This document shows, piece after piece, positions 53,794 to 61,930 of a stretch of 64,000 nt of DNA. Where the stretch lies: the NCBI GenBank assembly GCA_012520995.1, contig JAAYNI010000013.1, positions 1 to 64,000 of the forward strand, written 5' to 3'. The position numbers and the translations under genes are program-made. The notes under the pieces were generated by a model. It worked only from the letters and a program-made list of their open reading frames with translations. It had not been told where the DNA came from and did no database searches. The DNA comes from Candidatus Rifleibacteriota bacterium. GTDB lineage: Bacteria; Muiribacteriota; Ozemobacteria; Ozemobacterales; Ozemobacteraceae. The stretch's first letter is position 1. Each line of letters opens with the position of its first letter.

Positions 53794-53823
53794 ATTGTAC
53801 TTATTCTTAAGGTTAAATGTCAA
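53794..53823 (-). promoter_or_regulatory. Promoter of the DUF2760-Hsp70 operon
   Basis: On the minus strand TTGACA (53823-53818), 18 bases and TACAAT (53799-53794) stand about 35 bases before the DUF2760 ATG. No heat-shock (CIRCE or sigma-32-like) element is evident. Confidence 0.75.
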
Positions 53824-53866
53824 TAATAGAGGACTTTTCAAGAAGCAGAAATAAGGTTAATAGATG

Positions 53867-55597
53867 TTATTTGATTTTTTCTTGAAAGACTTTGAGAACG
53901 AAAACAGGGATTTTAGTCATGCGTCTGAATCGCGAAGGCTCAAGAATTAGCCTGAAAAGCCATTCTAGACCAAATCTTTGCATTATGACTGGAGCTCTTT
54001 GTATTTTGCCGGAAATGACATCAAAGCTTCCGCCTACACCTATTGCTATAGTGTTTTTTGCATAGCCTCTCAATTTGTTTATGAAAACTTCTTGTCTGGG
54101 TACTCCCAATGCTATCAAAGCAAAGTCTGCTTTGCTTTCTCCTATTTTTTCCAGAATTCTGTCTTCTTCTGAACTGTCCGGTTTGAAGTATCCATGCTCA
54201 ACGCCGGCTATTTTCATGCCGTATTTCTTGGCAAGTTTATCTGCCGCTTCTTGAGCTACGCCTGGTTGTGAGCCCATGAAGAAGATACTGTAGTTCTTCT
54301 TGGCGGCAATTTCGCAAATATCTGAAACTAAAGCTACTCCTGGTACTCGTTCAGGCAGAGGCGTTCCTAGAAAATCAGAAGCCCAAATAATGCCGGCTCC
54401 GTCTGGAACTATCATTTCCGCTTTTTCCATGAGTGTCTTGAAGTTTGGTTCTTCATTGGCTCTGATCACTGCGGAGGAGTCCGCGGTAATAACATGCATT
54501 AGCTTCTTTTCATTTTTGTCATCAAGGTAGTTTTGGAAAGCTTCCAAGACTTCTTTGTTGGTAAGGGTATTTATTTTTGCCCCTAGCACTTCTATTTTTC
54601 CATTTTCATTTTTTTCAGGTTCTTTTGCCGGAACCATAAAGGTTGTTATGAACTCGTATAAGGACAAAAGAAACATGACAGTCCATGCTACATAGCCCCA
54701 GTAGCTGGCTTTGGAAATTATCAAAAGAGGTAAAAATGCAAGTGCAAGGCAGATAATGGCTATAAAGCTTATGACTTGTTCACGTTGCAATATCCAGTCC
54801 CAACGTCTTTTGTCGCGATTTTCTGTGTCATACAGCTTGTTGCCCAGATAAGAGAAAACCAGGGCGGAAGCTGCCAAAATTACGGGCAGTAAAAATGCTG
54901 CTGCAGGGAGAAGCAGGCCAAATGCCATGATTTTAATATCTTGCTGGGAAAAGGATGTTATGCCTATGGCAAAAGCTAAAAGATAAAGGCCGCTGTCGCC
55001 TATGTAAAAACGTTTGCCTGCAAAAGAAAGAAAGAGAAATGAAAATGAAGCAGCAAAAACAGCGGAACTTGAGATTATTGCTAAAGGAGCTTGCTGGGAA
55101 GAAAAAACATAAAAAGTTTGAGAGAAAGCTGTGACACTCAATAGTATAAAAGGAAGCTCGTAGACTAGCGACGATGCTTTGAGAGCTGCAATGTTGAGGA
55201 GTGTCCAGAAAATGAAAAACAATAGAAAAGCGGATTCAGCAGAGAAACCTGAGGCTAAAAAACCAGAAAGAAGCATTAGGAAAAGATATGGAATAGCTCT
55301 GGTAAATGGGGCTCTGTGTATGTCTTTTATCAGGCCTAGCAAAGCCAGTAAAAAACCTATAAATGCAAAGCCTGTAAACTGTTTTATGGGAAAAACAGCT
55401 TCGTTTGAAGAGACAAATCCTACTGCTGAGCCAAAGATCGCGGTTAGAATAGGCAGAGCAGCTATATATGGGGTTTTGAAGCCGCTTGATTTTGAAAAAT
55501 ACTTGTTTGAAAGTTTAAAGCCCGCCCATATACCGATTTGGCAGAAAATGAAAGCTGCAAGCAGGCTCAGGTTCAAAGCTGAAAGAGACACTGGCAC
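53867..55597 (-). CDS. Fusion of degenerate WecA/MraY-like domain and WecG/TagA-type glycosyltransferase
   Basis: A 576-residue protein. Residues 1-300 are a polytopic domain with the plan of polyprenyl-phosphate sugar-1-phosphate transferases. The usual catalytic loop DD-x-x-D reads GLIKDIHR, the loop-3 DG-x-DGL is missing (LLNIAALKASSLVYE) and the His-rich loop is absent, though YIGDSG is kept. Residues about 340-576 are a GT26 enzyme like WecG/TagA/CpsF, with VITADSSAV, the conserved acidic VPDGAGIIWAS, GSQPGVAQEAADKL and LGVPRQEVFI. The second half looks active: it should add a sugar to an undecaprenyl-linked primer. The first half is probably a lipid-binding anchor. Confidence 0.85.
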   Translation of the reverse strand: MPVSLSALNLSLLAAFIFCQIGIWAGFKLSNKYFSKSSGFKTPYIAALPILTAIFGSAVGFVSSNEAVFPIKQFTGFAFIGFLLALLGLIKDIHRAPFTRAIPYLFLMLLSGFLASGFSAESAFLLFFIFWTLLNIAALKASSLVYELPFILLSVTAFSQTFYVFSSQQAPLAIISSSAVFAASFSFLFLSFAGKRFYIGDSGLYLLAFAIGITSFSQQDIKIMAFGLLLPAAAFLLPVILAASALVFSYLGNKLYDTENRDKRRWDWILQREQVISFIAIICLALAFLPLLIISKASYWGYVAWTVMFLLSLYEFITTFMVPAKEPEKNENGKIEVLGAKINTLTNKEVLEAFQNYLDDKNEKKLMHVITADSSAVIRANEEPNFKTLMEKAEMIVPDGAGIIWASDFLGTPLPERVPGVALVSDICEIAAKKNYSIFFMGSQPGVAQEAADKLAKKYGMKIAGVEHGYFKPDSSEEDRILEKIGESKADFALIALGVPRQEVFINKLRGYAKNTIAIGVGGSFDVISGKIQRAPVIMQRFGLEWLFRLILEPSRFRRMTKIPVFVLKVFQEKIK

Positions 55598-55707
55598 TCC
55601 TTAGTAACTATATTTTGATCAGCAGACCTTGAAGGAAAGGGGGGATGGTGGTGTGTGGGCAAAACAAAATCACTGTACGCAATCCGCTTCATGCTTCCCG
55701 CTGTTTT

Positions 55708-55932
55708 TCAGCCTTTACCTGACAAGACGGTATTTATAAGCCAATAGAGAAGCACGCCGAAATAAACAAGCTCAAATGCTGTTAATATATGCTTTGCAGG
55801 GGGCTCTACGTTATCCAGAAAGTTCCAAAAAAAGTTCAGAGCATCTGAAAGCTTGGTTAGAAGCCAAACAGATATATAAGCCATGCCAGTGGCTAAAGAA
55901 ATATAGAAAGGTATTAGATAGTAAGTGACCAT
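55708..55932 (-). CDS. Small two-helix membrane protein
   Basis: A 74-residue frame with two clear hydrophobic helices (YYLIPFYISLATGMAYISVWLL and FELVYFGVLLYWLINTVLSG) joined by an amphipathic loop with a NVEPPAKH turn. No family is recognised and there is no good ribosome site. It precedes the fused glycosyltransferase on the same strand by 111 bases, and may be co-transcribed. It could be a real short gene; it is also short enough to be chance. Confidence 0.45.
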   Translation of the reverse strand: MVTYYLIPFYISLATGMAYISVWLLTKLSDALNFFWNFLDNVEPPAKHILTAFELVYFGVLLYWLINTVLSGKG

Positions 55933-55976
55933 GGCGGCATCTTAGCGCTTTCGCCATAGCGGAGCAAGTTAATATT

Positions 55977-56033
55977 TTCTGCTGCCGTATAATCACAATT
56001 TTTGCCATAGCCTCTGTTCAAGGACAGACACCT
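55977..56033 (+). repeat. Dispersed repeat family D, copy 2
   Basis: The counterpart of the minus-strand copy at 38-94 at the left end of the window, about 56 kb away. A degenerate G-run border (AACAGTGGCAAGGGATTAGTGG) follows it immediately, linking it with the hairpin/G-run elements. Confidence 0.7.
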
Positions 56034-56109
56034 AAAAACAGTGGCAAGGGATTAGTGGATAGTTGCAATATCGGCAGCCATGAAGACATTATTGCCTTGG
56101 CTGAGATTA

Positions 56110-56141
56110 AATACGCAACTTTTAAATGTTGCACAGCATTA
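56110..56141 (+). repeat. Dispersed repeat family E, copy 2
   Basis: AATACGCAACTTTTAAATG then TTGCACAGCATTA, matching 23682-23713. It ends just before the prfC promoter. Confidence 0.6.
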
Positions 56142-56161
56142 TGCTTTACATTATTTTTTGT

Positions 56162-56190
56162 TTGCTTTTTAGGGGCTTGCCTCCTATAAT
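56162..56190 (+). promoter_or_regulatory. Promoter of prfC
   Basis: TTGCTT (56162-56167), 17 bases and TATAAT (56185-56190). The expected start is about 56197, giving a 17-base leader without a clear ribosome site before the ATG at 56214. Confidence 0.65.
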
Positions 56191-56213
56191 TCAGCCTGTA
56201 AAAAATCCAGCAG

Positions 56214-57827
56214 ATGAACGAGACTTCAATGACAATGCAAAAGAAATATTACGAAAAAGAAATAAACTCAAGACGCTGTTTCGGCATTATCAGCCACCCT
56301 GACGCAGGCAAAACTACTCTGACGGAAAAGCTTTTGCTTTTCGGCGGAGCTATACAGATGGCAGGAGCTATCAAGTCGCGAAAAACAGACAGATACGCTA
56401 CTAGTGACTGGATGAAGATAGAGCAGCAGCGCGGAATTTCAGTAACGACTTCTGTTATGAAGTTTCATTACAGAGATTATGAGATAAACTTGCTGGATAC
56501 TCCTGGACACAAAGACTTTTCTGAAGACACTTACAGGGTTCTGACTGCTGTTGACAGCGCTCTTATGGTTGTTGACAGTGTGGCAGGTGTTGAAACTCAG
56601 ACAGAAAAGCTGATGGGTGTTTGCCGTATCAGAAATACGCCCATAATGACTTTTATTAACAAAATGGACAGAGCGGGAAAAGAACCGCTTGATTTGATGC
56701 ACGAAATAGAAGATAAACTTCAGATCGAGTGTACTCCGCTTTCTTGGCCTATAGGTTCCGGCAAGGGATTTAAGGGCGTTTATAATATTTATCGCAATGA
56801 GCTGCTGCTTTATAGGGCAGGCAGCGCCAGAAAACCTACAGATCTTGTGCAAATCAAAGATTTGAATGATCCCAATTTAGACAAACTCTTGGGTAAAGAT
56901 GATACTGACTCTCTGAGAGATGATCTTGAGCTGATTCTGGGAGCTTCAGATCCCTTTGAGCTGGAACACTACCTGAAGGGCAGTCAAACACCTGTGTTTT
57001 TCGGCAGCGCATTGAACAACTTCGGGGTGCGCGAACTTTTGGATGCTTTTGTGGAGCTTGCGCCTCCTCCGAGAGAGGTCGAAGCTGAGACCAGAATGGT
57101 TTCACCTTATGAAAAAGACTTTACGGGATTTGCCTTCAAGATTCAGGCCAATATGGATTTGGCTCACAGAGACAGAATAGCTTTTGTCAGGATATGCTCG
57201 GGAAAGTTCGCCAGAGGTATGAAGCTGATGCAGCAAAGAACCGGAAAAGAAATGACTATTTCAAATGCTACCATTTTTATAGCACAAGACCGTCAAAATG
57301 TTGAAGAAGCTTATGCTGGCGATATTATAGGAATCCATAATCACGGCACTATACAAATAGGCGATACTTTTACAGTTAAAGAACCTCTTAAATTTGTGGG
57401 AATTCCCAGCTTTGCGCCTGAAATTTTCAAACGAATAATTCTTAAAAACCCGCTTAGAGCCAAGCAGCTGGACAAAGGTCTGACTCAACTTTCAGAAGAA
57501 GGCGCTATACAGGTTTTCCGTCCATTGCATGGCAATGATTATATAATAGGCGCTATAGGTATACTTCAGATTGATGTTACTGTTTCAAGGCTGAAAGAGG
57601 AATATTCAGTCGATGCTGTCTATGAAAACATGGAATATAGCGTAGCAAGATGGTTTTCTAGCTCCAATGCAAGCAAACTGGAAGAATTTAAGAGAAGATA
57701 TGCCTCGGATATAGCTCTGGATACTACGGGAGGCTTGACCTTTATGGCTTCCGATAAATGGCGGCTCAATTACATTATGAAAGAATGGCCTGAAATAGAG
57801 TTTTTCCAAACAAGAGAAATTCAATAG
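56214..57827 (+). CDS. prfC: Peptide chain release factor 3 (RF3)
   Basis: A 537-residue translational GTPase that recycles RF1 and RF2 from the ribosome. G1 is [17 protein letters not shown]2 has [12 protein letters not shown]3 is [16 protein letters not shown] and G4 FINKMDR, the RF3 pattern that differs from EF-G. The C-terminal region ([18 protein letters not shown]) is also typical. Length is normal. It is monocistronic, with the frameshifted small gene convergent 17 bases downstream. Confidence 0.96.
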   Translation: MNETSMTMQKKYYEKEINSRRCFGIISHPDAGKTTLTEKLLLFGGAIQMAGAIKSRKTDRYATSDWMKIEQQRGISVTTSVMKFHYRDYEINLLDTPGHKDFSEDTYRVLTAVDSALMVVDSVAGVETQTEKLMGVCRIRNTPIMTFINKMDRAGKEPLDLMHEIEDKLQIECTPLSWPIGSGKGFKGVYNIYRNELLLYRAGSARKPTDLVQIKDLNDPNLDKLLGKDDTDSLRDDLELILGASDPFELEHYLKGSQTPVFFGSALNNFGVRELLDAFVELAPPPREVEAETRMVSPYEKDFTGFAFKIQANMDLAHRDRIAFVRICSGKFARGMKLMQQRTGKEMTISNATIFIAQDRQNVEEAYAGDIIGIHNHGTIQIGDTFTVKEPLKFVGIPSFAPEIFKRIILKNPLRAKQLDKGLTQLSEEGAIQVFRPLHGNDYIIGAIGILQIDVTVSRLKEEYSVDAVYENMEYSVARWFSSSNASKLEEFKRRYASDIALDTTGGLTFMASDKWRLNYIMKEWPEIEFFQTREIQ

Positions 57828-57843
57828 GCTTTGCTTAAAGAAG

Positions 57844-58360
57844 TCATTCAGATTCTGCAATAAAGTTGATTTCTTTATGTGAGATACGGCCTAATCCAGG
57901 ATAATATACGGGTTCCTGCTCTTTCGTTGTTTCGTTGTCAAATATAATTATAGGCTTTTTGTTGCCTGCATAATAGGCGCCAATGTTTTTTTTGACTCCG
58001 TTTTTATCTGTAAAACTTCTTTTTGAAAGAGGCATTCCAAGTTTTTCTAAGTTGAGGACTCCAGGCTTTGCGTAAGGGAAATTTTGAGGTTCAAGTGTTT
58101 GCAGCTGTTTGGAGCCATTTGAGGCAAGGACTTCATTGAAATGTTGCATCCCGGCCAACTGTATGTCATAGAGCTTTTTTTTTCGCCAGCGTTTCCTTTA
58201 AATTTTCTGTCAGCTCTTCTTCCGGTGTTTTGATGGCTTGCTCGCTCTTTGCACGGTGAGGGACATATATGCTGAGAAAAATAAATATACTGAGAATGAT
58301 AAGAGAGATGAACAGCATATATACCGTTATTTGAGTTTTCCGTTCTTTCTCAGTTAACAT
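57844..58360 (-). pseudogene. Small membrane-anchored protein, frameshifted in an A9 tract
   Basis: The frame starts at 58360 with one membrane helix (VYMLFISLIILSIFIFLSIYV) and a charged linker, then stops at 58166 (AKKKAL). Removing one A from the nine-A tract at 58183-58175 continues KKLYDIQLAGMQHFNEVLAS to the stop at 57844. That gives one protein of about 170 residues with a globular C-terminus (GAYYAGNKKPIIIFDNE). The fused frame is better than either half. No family is recognised. The cause could be sequencing error or true slippage, as for tetR. Confidence 0.65.
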
Positions 58361-58456
58361 AATTATCCTCCGTGAGTTTAAAAAGTGCTTTCATATATTC
58401 AGAATGCATCAAAGCGGATATTCAGGTAAAGACTGTCGCCTGAGTTATAAGAAAAT

Positions 58457-58485
58457 TTGCAGTTGAAGGTATTTTATAGTAAAAT
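58457..58485 (+). promoter_or_regulatory. Promoter of the 58494 gene
   Basis: TTGCAG (58457-58462), 17 bases and TAAAAT (58480-58485). The expected start is at 58491-58494, at or beside the ATG, which suggests a leaderless message. Confidence 0.6.
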
Positions 58486-58493
58486 ATGGCTCA

Positions 58494-59186
58494 ATGGCTA
58501 ACACATATTCAATACAATATCGCTTCCCCGAGGGAGCTGTCTATTATTATGAAATCAGCACCAATGGCGGTGTTCGTATGGCGACGGCTGCAGGTTCCGT
58601 CGGCAGCGCTTTTACGCAGCACATGGTATGCAGGTGCCGTATTGTAGAAGGCAATTCCGAACGAGGTACAATAGAAATTACTGTAACTCCGTTTAAAAGC
58701 AAGGCTGATGTTCCGGCAGATTTTACCAACCTCAAGGGTGAAGTCTTTATAATGGGAATGGACAAGTTCGGGAGAATTATTTGGCCTGAAAAGGGACCAG
58801 TGTGGGAAAGTGCCGAACAGATTTTTTTGTCTTTTCCGGAATACCCGATAGAAATTGGCGATTCTTGGTTTTTGCCACGAAGAGATCTCCATATGCGAGA
58901 AGAAAAGCTTTATACCAAAGTCAGGCTTAATGGCAGAGATAGACAAAATGAAGATTGCGTGATTTTGGCATTTGAGACTTCAATAGGTGAGCCCGCCATG
59001 GATGGAAGCACAGATATAGGCTTCGGCACTGTGACTTTTAACTGCAAAGAATCTTGGGTGAGAGACGTTCAGTATAATTCCAAGTATCAAGAAAATATAT
59101 TGGTTCCGGAATTAAAAGGCAGAGCTTTGCCTGGCAGAGTTATGATGAACGTTGATATAATGCGTCTCTTCTTGGAGCAAGCATAA
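58494..59186 (+). CDS. Hypothetical protein
   Basis: A 230-residue protein of no recognised family. It has no signal peptide or membrane helix. The strand-rich sequence begins YSIQYRFPEGAVYYYEISTNGG and ends LPGRVMMNVDIMRLFLEQA. It contains an aromatic-rich middle (LSFPEYPIEIGDSWFLPRRD) suggesting a compact beta structure. The coding frame is long and has normal codon use. It is alone between the frameshifted gene and a repeat spacer. The opening resembles proteins that describe themselves as sugar- or lipid-binding beta folds, but I would not assign one. Confidence 0.7.
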   Translation: MANTYSIQYRFPEGAVYYYEISTNGGVRMATAAGSVGSAFTQHMVCRCRIVEGNSERGTIEITVTPFKSKADVPADFTNLKGEVFIMGMDKFGRIIWPEKGPVWESAEQIFLSFPEYPIEIGDSWFLPRRDLHMREEKLYTKVRLNGRDRQNEDCVILAFETSIGEPAMDGSTDIGFGTVTFNCKESWVRDVQYNSKYQENILVPELKGRALPGRVMMNVDIMRLFLEQA

Positions 59187-59187
59187 A

Positions 59188-59330
59188 AAAACAGTGGGTC
59201 GTGAGTAGTGGATAGTGGGCAGAAAGAAAACCTTAAAAACCACGAAATACACGAAAAAAAATTTCAAACCCCTCTTTAAACCACAGAATACGCAGACGGG
59301 ATTTTAAGCATAGATTAAAATCTGGTGCAG
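59188..59330. repeat. Repeat-filled spacer with hairpin/G-run element E6
   Basis: AACAGTGGGTCGTGAGTAGTGG is the G-run border type also seen at 2611. It is followed by a CCACGAAATACACGAAAA block, CCACAGAATACGCAGACGG (59281-59299) and a near-perfect hairpin ATTTTAAGC-ATA-G-TTAAAAT (59301-59322). The rest of the spacer to 59585 contains only a weak membrane-like frame on the minus strand. Confidence 0.6.
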
Positions 59331-59543
59331 GTGAGCTTGTCTGAAAACTAGAAAAAACTTAAACTTGAAACAGTGCGGCTTCAGAAACAGCCATAAACAG
59401 TAAGTTTTTAAAAATGATAAATCGAAGAAATTAGCAAAAAAAGACTTTTTGGACAGCCTGAGTGAGTAGATAGCAAAGAGTAGCAAGGGTAAAATATCCA
59501 AGACAGAGGACAAAAATACGGCAATAGCAGTTATGCTTAGCAT
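59304..59543 (-). CDS. Short hydrophobic frame, possible gene remnant
   Basis: A 79-residue frame with one strong hydrophobic stretch (AIAVFLSSVLDILPLLLFAIYSL) and a second, aromatic-rich stretch. The last dozen residues are translated repeat. It has only a weak AAGAAG site before its ATG. It may be the 5' part of a membrane-protein gene cut by the repeat element, or chance. It lies divergent from the restriction gene. Confidence 0.25.
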   Translation of the reverse strand: MLSITAIAVFLSSVLDILPLLLFAIYSLRLSKKSFFANFFDLSFLKTYCLWLFLKPHCFKFKFFLVFRQAHLHQILIYA

Positions 59544-59584
59544 AAATGTTCTTCTTATTCTGTTGTTAAAAGAATTGGAATGTG

Positions 59585-59652
59585 TGTCATATGCATAAGA
59601 AATATAGGAGAAACCGATTTGGAAAAGAATTTTAAATAATTGGCATATGACA
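59585..59652. promoter_or_regulatory. 10-bp inverted repeat around the restriction-modification promoter
   Basis: TGTCATATGC (59585-59594) and GCATATGACA (59643-59652) are perfect inverted repeats 48 bases apart, ending 19 bases before the restriction gene start. They could be paired operators or a binding site for one of the two proteins. No separate controller gene is seen. Confidence 0.55.
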
Positions 59653-59671
59653 GAAAGGAAATGAATAGGCA

Positions 59672-60526
59672 GTGAGCATTGTAGATGCGATTATTAATTT
59701 ATTAAAATATCCTCTTCTTGAGTTCAGCCAAGAGTATGTAAATGAAAGCAATCGTGCTAATAGCATGGGAGAAACTCTCGAGGAATATCTTAAAGACCTT
59801 TTTGCTGGAACGATGGAGATTACAGATTCTCAAGAACGCTTGAGAATTCATAAGGAAACATATTCTTGGCTTGGAAATCAGAATAATCCGCCAGATTTTA
59901 TTCTCAGAGGTGGCGATGCAATTGAAGTTAAGAAAATAGAAAATCCAGATTCCGCATTAGCTCTCAATTCTTCATATCCAAAACACAAACTTTATGCCGA
60001 TAGCCATATGATTACAAAGGCTTGCAGAAACTGTGAGGAATGGAAAGTAAAGGATATTCTCTATGCAGTCGGGGTGGTTGGAAAGGACAAAAAGACATTA
60101 AGCTCTTTAGCCTTCGTTTATGGCGAGGATTATGCAGCATCCAGGGAAATTTATGAAAGAATAAGATTGAAAATCAAAGATGGAATTTTAACAATTCCCA
60201 ATATAGAATTTGATGAAACAACTAAAGAGCTAGGCAGAGTTAACAGGGTAGATCCATTAGGGATTACTTATTTACGTATAAGAGGCATGTGGGGTATAGA
60301 AAACCCTTTTAAAGTTTTTGAATATCTGTTTCAGCGTGATAAAAAACGAAAGTTTAATTTTATGGCAATTATTGGCGAAAAAAAATGGAGAGCTCAGCCT
60401 AGAAATGAAGAACTTAGACAATTGGTTAAAGCTAATAAAAATGCTAAACTTACTAAAGTAGAAATTAAAGACCCGGATAATCCGGCGAAATTAAAGAAGG
60501 CATATCTTGTTACCTATCAAATATAG
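59672..60526 (+). CDS. Type II restriction endonuclease, NgoPII-like
   Basis: A 284-residue protein starting with GTG and resembling the NgoPII family, which cuts GGCC. The stretch NPPDFILRGGDAIEVKKIE gives the PD...ExK catalytic core. SSYPKHKLYADSHMITKACRNCE is a family-specific segment. The GTG follows AAAGGAAATGAATAGG. The methyltransferase gene starts nine bases downstream, so both form one operon. GGCC occurs freely in this window, so no avoidance is visible and recent acquisition is possible. Confidence 0.82.
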   Translation: MSIVDAIINLLKYPLLEFSQEYVNESNRANSMGETLEEYLKDLFAGTMEITDSQERLRIHKETYSWLGNQNNPPDFILRGGDAIEVKKIENPDSALALNSSYPKHKLYADSHMITKACRNCEEWKVKDILYAVGVVGKDKKTLSSLAFVYGEDYAASREIYERIRLKIKDGILTIPNIEFDETTKELGRVNRVDPLGITYLRIRGMWGIENPFKVFEYLFQRDKKRKFNFMAIIGEKKWRAQPRNEELRQLVKANKNAKLTKVEIKDPDNPAKLKKAYLVTYQI

Positions 60527-60535
60527 GGGATAAAA

Positions 60536-61591
60536 ATGGGTGAACTTACTTTAATCAGCTTGTTTGCAGGTGCTGGTGGACTGGATATTGGCTTTGAGAG
60601 AGCTGGATTTAAGGTCGCAATTGCTAATGAATTTGATAAAAGCATTTGGGAAACATACGAAAAGAATCATACTGCTGAGTTGCTAAAAGAAGACATCAAA
60701 TCAATACCATCGGATAGATTTCCTGATTGTGATGGCATTATAGGGGGACCACCCTGTCAATCATGGAGTGAAGCAGGTTCTTTAAAGGGGATTGCCGATC
60801 CGAGAGGGCAACTGTTTTTTGAATACATTCGTATTTTGAAAGATAAGCGACCTAAATTTTTCTTGGCAGAGAATGTAAGCGGAATGATGGCTCAAAGACA
60901 TAATAAGGCTGTACAGAGTATATTGGCTCAATTTGAAAGTGCTGGTTACGATGTTTTTATGAATCTTCTCAATGCAAGCGATTATGGAGTTCCCCAAGAC
61001 AGAAAAAGGGTGTTTTACGTGGGCTTCAGAAAGGATCTTAAGATCTCATATCATTTTCCTGAGCCTTATAATCATAAGCTCACTTTAAGAGATGCCATAT
61101 ATGATTTGCGAGAGACTGCCCTCCCCGCATTAGAAAATAATAAAACTAATGGAGATGATTGCAAGGTGTTAAATCATGAGTATTTTATAGGCAGCTATTC
61201 TCCTATTTTTATGAGCAGAAATAGGGTGAGAGATTGGGATGAACCGGCTTTTACGGTACAGGCATCTGGCAGACAGTGCCAATTGCACCCGCAGGCACCG
61301 AAAATGCTTAAAATTGAAGAAAATAAGCAAATTTTTGTTGAAGGAAAAGAAGAACTCTACAGACGCTTGACTGTTAGAGAGTGTGCCAGAATTCAAGGCT
61401 TCCCTGATGATTTTAAGTTTTATTATTCCAACCTCAACGATGGTTATAAAATGATTGGAAATGCGGTGCCAGTGAATTTGGCTTATGAAATGGGCAAATC
61501 TATTTATAGTGTTTTAATGGGAAAAGCCCCTGTTGTAAAACAACACAGGCAATTGCAATTTGCAGATTTGCTAGCAAATACCACTGCTTAG
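60536..61591 (+). CDS. DNA (cytosine-5) methyltransferase of the R-M pair
   Basis: A 351-residue C5-cytosine methyltransferase with all motifs: I ([17 protein letters not shown]), IV ([12 protein letters not shown] with the catalytic Cys), VI (AENVSGMM), VIII ([11 protein letters not shown]), IX ([13 protein letters not shown]) and X ([10 protein letters not shown]). It should protect the same site as the restriction enzyme upstream, probably GGCC by family match. The TAG stop is followed by 340 bases without a gene. Confidence 0.93.
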   Translation: MGELTLISLFAGAGGLDIGFERAGFKVAIANEFDKSIWETYEKNHTAELLKEDIKSIPSDRFPDCDGIIGGPPCQSWSEAGSLKGIADPRGQLFFEYIRILKDKRPKFFLAENVSGMMAQRHNKAVQSILAQFESAGYDVFMNLLNASDYGVPQDRKRVFYVGFRKDLKISYHFPEPYNHKLTLRDAIYDLRETALPALENNKTNGDDCKVLNHEYFIGSYSPIFMSRNRVRDWDEPAFTVQASGRQCQLHPQAPKMLKIEENKQIFVEGKEELYRRLTVRECARIQGFPDDFKFYYSNLNDGYKMIGNAVPVNLAYEMGKSIYSVLMGKAPVVKQHRQLQFADLLANTTA

Positions 61592-61930
61592 CATGGAGTT
61601 TTCGAATTTCAAAGTAGAATCAGCTGGACTTTTAAAAGAATTTATAATTATTTATTAACAGATTGAAGCATTTATTAGAGCTGTTTTTTTTTTAGTTATA
61701 AAAAATTTGTCTGCTCACTACTACTGAGGCTATCCGAAACCTCGATTTTCTTCTTGTTTCTGTAATTTTGTATTTTAAACCTTTAAGGAGAAGAAAAACT
61801 TGGAATGAGAGCAGATTTTTGTTTTGTTATGTTTTGATATCAGAGTTTTAGCCTTTTAACAGCTACTCAGAGCAGTTGTTGGCTGTAATATTGCTTTATT
61901 ACAGAGCAAGGATAAGTTTTAAAGGAATTT
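61592..61930. other. Non-coding spacer between convergent genes
   Basis: No gene is seen. A perfect 8-bp hairpin CTGTAATA-TTGCTT-TATTACAG (61883-61904) and a T10 run (about 61682-61691) could end transcription from the two sides. None of the repeat families found elsewhere is present. The DNA is strongly A+T-rich. Confidence 0.5.

Noticed and set aside
59672-61591. Avoidance of GGCC as proof of a long-resident restriction system
   Set aside because: GGCC sites are seen in many genes of the window, so no avoidance can be claimed by eye.
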